From contig JBIOJM010000041.1 in assembly GCA_044450785.1 (NCBI GenBank), forward strand, positions 1 to 44,124: a stretch of 44,124 bases of DNA, written 5' to 3'. The stretch is from JBIOJM01 sp044450785. Its GTDB lineage: Bacteria > Planctomycetota > Planctomycetia > Isosphaerales > Isosphaeraceae. Shown piece after piece: positions 39,978 through 44,124 of this stretch. Every line of letters begins with the position of its first letter. Positions within the stretch are counted from its first letter, which is position 1. The position numbers and the translations under genes are program-made. The notes under the pieces were generated by a model. That model was given only the letters and a program-made list of their open reading frames with translations. It was not told the origin of the DNA and searched no databases.

Positions 39978-42900
39978 ATGTCATCAAACACTACATCCAA
40001 GCAACGACCACAGTCAAAGTCGGCCCGCGAGCACCGATTCCGTCTGAAGCCCCAAATTGAGGCATTGGAAGGGCGAGAGCTATTATCATACGCTAGTACA
40101 GTGCCGTCCGATAGTCCCGTCGCCTACTATCGCTTGAACGAGACGGCGGGCCTGACCGCCACGGACAGCGCCAGTATCCTGCCGCAAAACAACGGCACTT
40201 ACACTGGGTCGCCAACATTGGGCGTGCCGGGGCTGATTGCCGGCACAGATACTGCGGTTGCCTTCAATGGGGTCGGCTCCGTGACGATCCCAAACGCCAC
40301 CGACCTGAACTTCGTGAACGCACCGTTCACGATCGAGGCCTGGTTCCGTCTCAATTCAAGCGCCGGGTTCAACGCGCGGATTTTTGACAAGTCCACGGCG
40401 GGGGCGGGGTTTGGATATGGCCTCGCGATGAACTCTGTTAATGGCCCCAGCCTCTTCGGAAGCCTAAACTTCGGCCCAACATACGCGTTTGCGAGCAACA
40501 CGACGTATTATATCGTCGCGACCTCGGACGGCGCGGGGACGGGAACCATTTATGTAAATGGGCAGTCCATCGGGAGCTCTTCATATGCGTCGGCTAACCC
40601 TTACACGGGCGTGGCTCATATTGGCGCCGATAGCAATGGGAGCAGTCGATTCAATGGTATCATTGATGAAGTGGCGGTCTACGATCACGCCCTGACGCCC
40701 GATCGGATACAGGCGCACTACATGGCGGGTATATCGTCGGTCACCGACCTTGCCGCGACCTCCCTGGCCTGGAACACCACCAAAGGCGGGGTGGACTTCG
40801 GCTACACGATCAGCGGTTCGGACCTGAGCCAGCCGACGACCACCGCGCTCTACTGGGCTCCGGACCCAACGTTCGACCCGTCGGGGGACACGCTCATTCC
40901 CGGTTCGGTCACGACGACTGCGACGGCCGTCGGTACATATGGGCCGATCCACTTCGACGCCGTGACGCTGGGAACGCCCCCATCGGGAGCAAAGTACTTG
41001 CTGGCCGTCGTCGACCCGAACAACACGATTCCGGAGTCTGACGAGACGAATAATGTCGCAGCCGCCAGAATTCAATACATCGTCGCTAACCTGAATGACG
41101 CGGAGCCAGGCTCGTTGCGCGCCGTGATAAGCGAGGTGAATGGCGACCCGATCACGAACGGGCCAGACCTTATCACGTTCGCCGCCGACATTTCGGCTGG
41201 CACGATCTCGCTTCAATCTCCGCTACCAGCACTGACGCGCGACCAGGTCACCGTCACCGGTCCGATCACGCTGGACGGCAGCTCGGCGGGTGGAGACGGC
41301 CTGGACATCTCCGGCAATCAAGACAGCGTTCAAAACGTGACGGTCACTGGATTCAGCGGGGCGGGGGTCTCCATCACCGGCAGCGACGGTTCCATCGCCG
41401 GGGGCCAGATCACCGACAACGAGAACGGAATCGTCGTCTCCGCGGGTGCTACCGGCAACACCATCGGCGGGACTGACGCCGGCGCGGGGAACGTGATCAC
41501 GGGGAACACGCTCGACGGAATCGTCCTCGACAACGCCCAGCAAACCGTGATCCAAGGCAATTGGATTGGAACCGATTCCTCGGGCTCATTTGGCCTCGGC
41601 AACGCGGCCGTGGGGATTCTAATCGAGGATGGTGCTTCGGACAACACGATCGGCCTCATGCCGACCGACACAACGACGCCGGTAGACCAAAACCCCACCG
41701 CCAATGTCATCGCATTCAACGGTCAGACGGGAGTCGTCATCACCGGCGCTGGTACGATTGATAACGTTGTTCGCGGGAACTCGATCTACGGAAACGGAGC
41801 AGCGCCGGGGACCGCAGATGGCTACACTTACAACTCGGGCATCGACCTGGGCGACGATGGCCGCACATTGAACATGTACCCGCAGAGCACCGCAGCAAAC
41901 GATGCCAATGGCAGGCAGAACTTCCCAACTAGCTCGCTCGTCAAGAACGGCTCGGCGACCGAGATCGTCGGCACGCTGAAGAGCCTTCCGAACACGAGCT
42001 TCATCCTCGACTTCTACGTTAACGCGACTGCGTCGTTGCAGGACGTTCGGCAAGGCGAGACCTATCTCGGAAGTTTTCCGGTCACCACGGACGCCTCGGG
42101 ATTCGCCGGGTTCGACGTGACCTTCGCCACAGCGACGACCGCAGACGAGGGGGTCACGGCCACAGCGACCGGGCCGAACGGGACGTCGGAGATGGAGTTC
42201 ATGTATACCCGGCCAATCCTGGTCGTACCGGGAATCCTTGGATCGCTCCCTAACAATGCCGACTTTGCTAGTTGGCTCACCCAACGCGGATTCGACCCAT
42301 CGAAGTTGTTGGCTGACCCGCTGGGGAACTCCTATGCCGACTTGACCACCAGCTTGGTCAACTACGGCTACGTTCTAGGTCAGACCCTATTCGTCGCGAC
42401 CTACGACTGGCGGATGCCCGTTGCCCCCCTGGACAGTAGCGGCAACCTCGTACCGCTTTCGGGTATGGGGATCGCGAACGACCTCGCCAACAAGCAATAC
42501 AACAGCGGCGTCGACTACCTGGCATACTGGCTCGAGCAGGCCGGCACAGCCTTCAATGCACAATACCCCGACATCGCCCTTGACTCGGTCGACGTCATCG
42601 CTCACAGCATGGGCGGACTCGTCGTGCGTGCCTACATCCAGAGTTCCGCCTACGGCGAAGACGTGCCCTGGGAACTAACCACAACTAAGCTTCCGAAGAT
42701 CAATGACTTCACCGTGATTGCCACGCCAAACCTCGGTGCGCCCCAGTCTTTCAATCCGAGCCAGAATAACTGGGAGATTAATAATGGTGGGCTAGCCCCT
42801 GTACTAAGCAATATACCATATGAATATGTGTTTTCATCAATTATCGAGATGGCTGTCAAGGAATTAAAGAACGGCTATATGATCGGCGGGCCGACGACAA

Positions 42901-44124
42901 ACAGTTCGATTACACTCAACCAGGTGAAAAATCCCGACGGGACGTTGAACTATTATCAGTTTATATCGCGGTATGTTCCGTCCCTTTTTGACCTGATGTC
43001 AACACAGCCGTTCCTGTACGACGGATCGGGTGCTGGCCCGGTGACCGTCAACGCCAATCCCTTGATTCGCAACAACCTCTTGCTTGACCTCAACGCCCCC
43101 GATGGCAACGGTGGCAGCGGCCTGACTGATTTCGAGTCGATGGTCGAGCAAGTGAATGTCATCTACGGAAGCGGACTATCTACAGACGTGTCGTCCACAG
43201 CCGAGATCGGCCCCATCTACAGCTCAGTCGGTATCCCCATCGCTAGCGTATTCCCGTTCGACGCAGGACTGCCTCACGTCCCATCGGCGAACCAGCCTTG
43301 GTATCTGGATCAATTCGCTCCCAATGGTGACGGCACCGTTCCCGCTTCCTCCGCCGATCCCTTCGAAGGAATCACGACTGTTCGCACATTCAACGTTGGA
43401 AATGTGGAACACCAGGCGCTCCCCGCCGACCTCACAAGTCAGACCGATGCGCTCCAGTCGCTTGGTCTGAACACGAGTCTCCTCCCGATCTCCACGTCAC
43501 TCTCGTACTGGGGTCTTCATTCGCTCGCAATATGGGAGGTCCAGTATCGGATCGATCCGGTCGGGACGATCTTGACAGACGCCCAAGGCCGGCGGCTCGG
43601 GGACACGCCCGAGACAGGCCTGCTGGAGGAGATCCCCGACAGCGTCTTCCTCGGTAACTCCTCCACGGGGATCGCAATTGCCTTCGGAACTGGACCAGTT
43701 CCAACGCAGTTCGAGTTAGTCGGACTTGGCCAATCCTACTCCGTCAGTATTCTCACTTACGACAGTTCGGGGGAATTCGGCAACACTGCCACCGGGACCC
43801 TGGCTAGCGGGCAGACACAAATGGTCTCCCTAAACGTTAGTTCCCTGGCGGTGACCTCGATTGCGCCTGTCTCACGGAACCCGCGGAACACAGCCGTCTC
43901 GACCCTCGACGTTACCTTCAGCGAGCCGGTGAACCTCAGCACCTTCACCGATTCCGCCCTCAGCCTGACGGACAACAATGGGCCTGACCTGATCACGAGC
44001 GCCGTCACGATCACCCTCGTATCGGGCTCGACCTATCAGATCAACGGGCTCTCCGGCCTGACCGCGAGCAACGGCAACTACACGCTAACCGTCAACGCCG
44101 CTGGAATCCAAGACCCAGATGACA
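39978..44124 (+). CDS. Giant LEPR-XLL surface protein with LamG, beta-helix and LCAT-like lipase domain (3' end outside window)
   Basis: Open from ATG 39978 to the right edge, at least 1382 residues; GGAGG lies about 10 bases upstream. The N-terminus is basic, then LEGRELLSY, the LEPR-XLL signature. Domains in order: LamG/concanavalin-like (about residues 45-255; AYYRLNETAG, FTIEAWFRL), CARDB-like (about 255-365; DPNNTIPESDETNNV), parallel beta-helix (about 370-640; ENGIVVSAGATGNTIGG), a beta domain, then an alpha/beta hydrolase (about 745-1165) with ILVVPGILGS, FVATYDWRMP, the nucleophile Ser877 in DVIAHSMGGLVVRAY and NGDGTVPASSADPF and a likely catalytic His in NVEHQAL. These are LCAT-family hallmarks, so it probably hydrolyses or transfers acyl groups on lipids. 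A Big_5-like Ig domain (about 1290 on) follows. Export and surface location inferred. Confidence 0.88.
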   Translation, partial: MSSNTTSKQRPQSKSAREHRFRLKPQIEALEGRELLSYASTVPSDSPVAYYRLNETAGLTATDSASILPQNNGTYTGSPTLGVPGLIAGTDTAVAFNGVGSVTIPNATDLNFVNAPFTIEAWFRLNSSAGFNARIFDKSTAGAGFGYGLAMNSVNGPSLFGSLNFGPTYAFASNTTYYIVATSDGAGTGTIYVNGQSIGSSSYASANPYTGVAHIGADSNGSSRFNGIIDEVAVYDHALTPDRIQAHYMAGISSVTDLAATSLAWNTTKGGVDFGYTISGSDLSQPTTTALYWAPDPTFDPSGDTLIPGSVTTTATAVGTYGPIHFDAVTLGTPPSGAKYLLAVVDPNNTIPESDETNNVAAARIQYIVANLNDAEPGSLRAVISEVNGDPITNGPDLITFAADISAGTISLQSPLPALTRDQVTVTGPITLDGSSAGGDGLDISGNQDSVQNVTVTGFSGAGVSITGSDGSIAGGQITDNENGIVVSAGATGNTIGGTDAGAGNVITGNTLDGIVLDNAQQTVIQGNWIGTDSSGSFGLGNAAVGILIEDGASDNTIGLMPTDTTTPVDQNPTANVIAFNGQTGVVITGAGTIDNVVRGNSIYGNGAAPGTADGYTYNSGIDLGDDGRTLNMYPQSTAANDANGRQNFPTSSLVKNGSATEIVGTLKSLPNTSFILDFYVNATASLQDVRQGETYLGSFPVTTDASGFAGFDVTFATATTADEGVTATATGPNGTSEMEFMYTRPILVVPGILGSLPNNADFASWLTQRGFDPSKLLADPLGNSYADLTTSLVNYGYVLGQTLFVATYDWRMPVAPLDSSGNLVPLSGMGIANDLANKQYNSGVDYLAYWLEQAGTAFNAQYPDIALDSVDVIAHSMGGLVVRAYIQSSAYGEDVPWELTTTKLPKINDFTVIATPNLGAPQSFNPSQNNWEINNGGLAPVLSNIPYEYVFSSIIEMAVKELKNGYMIGGPTTNSSITLNQVKNPDGTLNYYQFISRYVPSLFDLMSTQPFLYDGSGAGPVTVNANPLIRNNLLLDLNAPDGNGGSGLTDFESMVEQVNVIYGSGLSTDVSSTAEIGPIYSSVGIPIASVFPFDAGLPHVPSANQPWYLDQFAPNGDGTVPASSADPFEGITTVRTFNVGNVEHQALPADLTSQTDALQSLGLNTSLLPISTSLSYWGLHSLAIWEVQYRIDPVGTILTDAQGRRLGDTPETGLLEEIPDSVFLGNSSTGIAIAFGTGPVPTQFELVGLGQSYSVSILTYDSSGEFGNTATGTLASGQTQMVSLNVSSLAVTSIAPVSRNPRNTAVSTLDVTFSEPVNLSTFTDSALSLTDNNGPDLITSAVTITLVSGSTYQINGLSGLTASNGNYTLTVNAAGIQDPDD

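Overview
The window looks like a piece of the chromosome of a planctomycete, most likely of the Isosphaeraceae (Singulisphaera/Paludisphaera-like). The grounds are the high G+C, two very large surface proteins that carry the N-terminal LEPR-XLL signature, ECF sigma factor genes that overlap or abut Ser/Thr kinase genes, a Tat-exported Gfo/Idh/MocA oxidoreductase and a TIGR03032-family gene. Family assignments come from recognised motifs and not from a search; the genus is inference.

Layout. 1-4641 (minus) is the N-terminal part of a giant surface protein: two parallel beta-helix modules, then Ig-like domains in an exact 291-bp (97-residue) tandem array that runs off the left edge. 4.7-7.3 kb holds a TIGR03032 protein, an orphan HTH antitoxin-like regulator and an unknown small gene. 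7.4-17 kb is metabolic: a YjhG/YagF-type sugar-acid dehydratase, a secreted amidohydrolase, myo-inositol oxygenase, HisI, a toxin-antitoxin locus whose toxin is reduced to its two ends, and a class V aminotransferase next to SerA. 17-22.9 kb (all minus) has a translationally coupled trio (4-TM protein, B12-binding radical SAM enzyme, 4-TM protein), an MgtC-like protein, an aldehyde dehydrogenase and a Gfo/Idh/MocA protein. 23-26.3 kb has the debris of a sigma-factor/kinase pair, a tRNA-dihydrouridine synthase and a THUMP-like methyltransferase.

The most interesting part is 26.2-31.5 kb (minus): a tightly packed four-gene operon encoding a WXG100-size protein, a 226-residue coiled-coil protein, a 70-residue WXG-like protein and a 1376-residue membrane-anchored FtsK/SpoIIIE ATPase with three ATPase modules, only the middle one with an intact P-loop. 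It resembles the core of a type VII secretion system, but with an unusual coiled-coil ATPase architecture and no other recognisable Ecc/Yuk component in view. It is bordered by a primase/helicase-type ATPase gene, a small helical protein, a Uma2 nuclease gene and two palindromic interspersed repeats, so the area looks like an accessory region.

35.4-39.7 kb holds an intact ECF sigma factor gene overlapping a receptor-like Ser/Thr kinase/WD40 gene that is broken twice (an extra C in a C-run and an in-frame amber codon). From 39,978 to the right edge a second giant surface protein combines LamG, CARDB-like, beta-helix, LCAT-like lipase and Big_5-like domains. No tRNA, rRNA, CRISPR array or insertion sequence was recognised.
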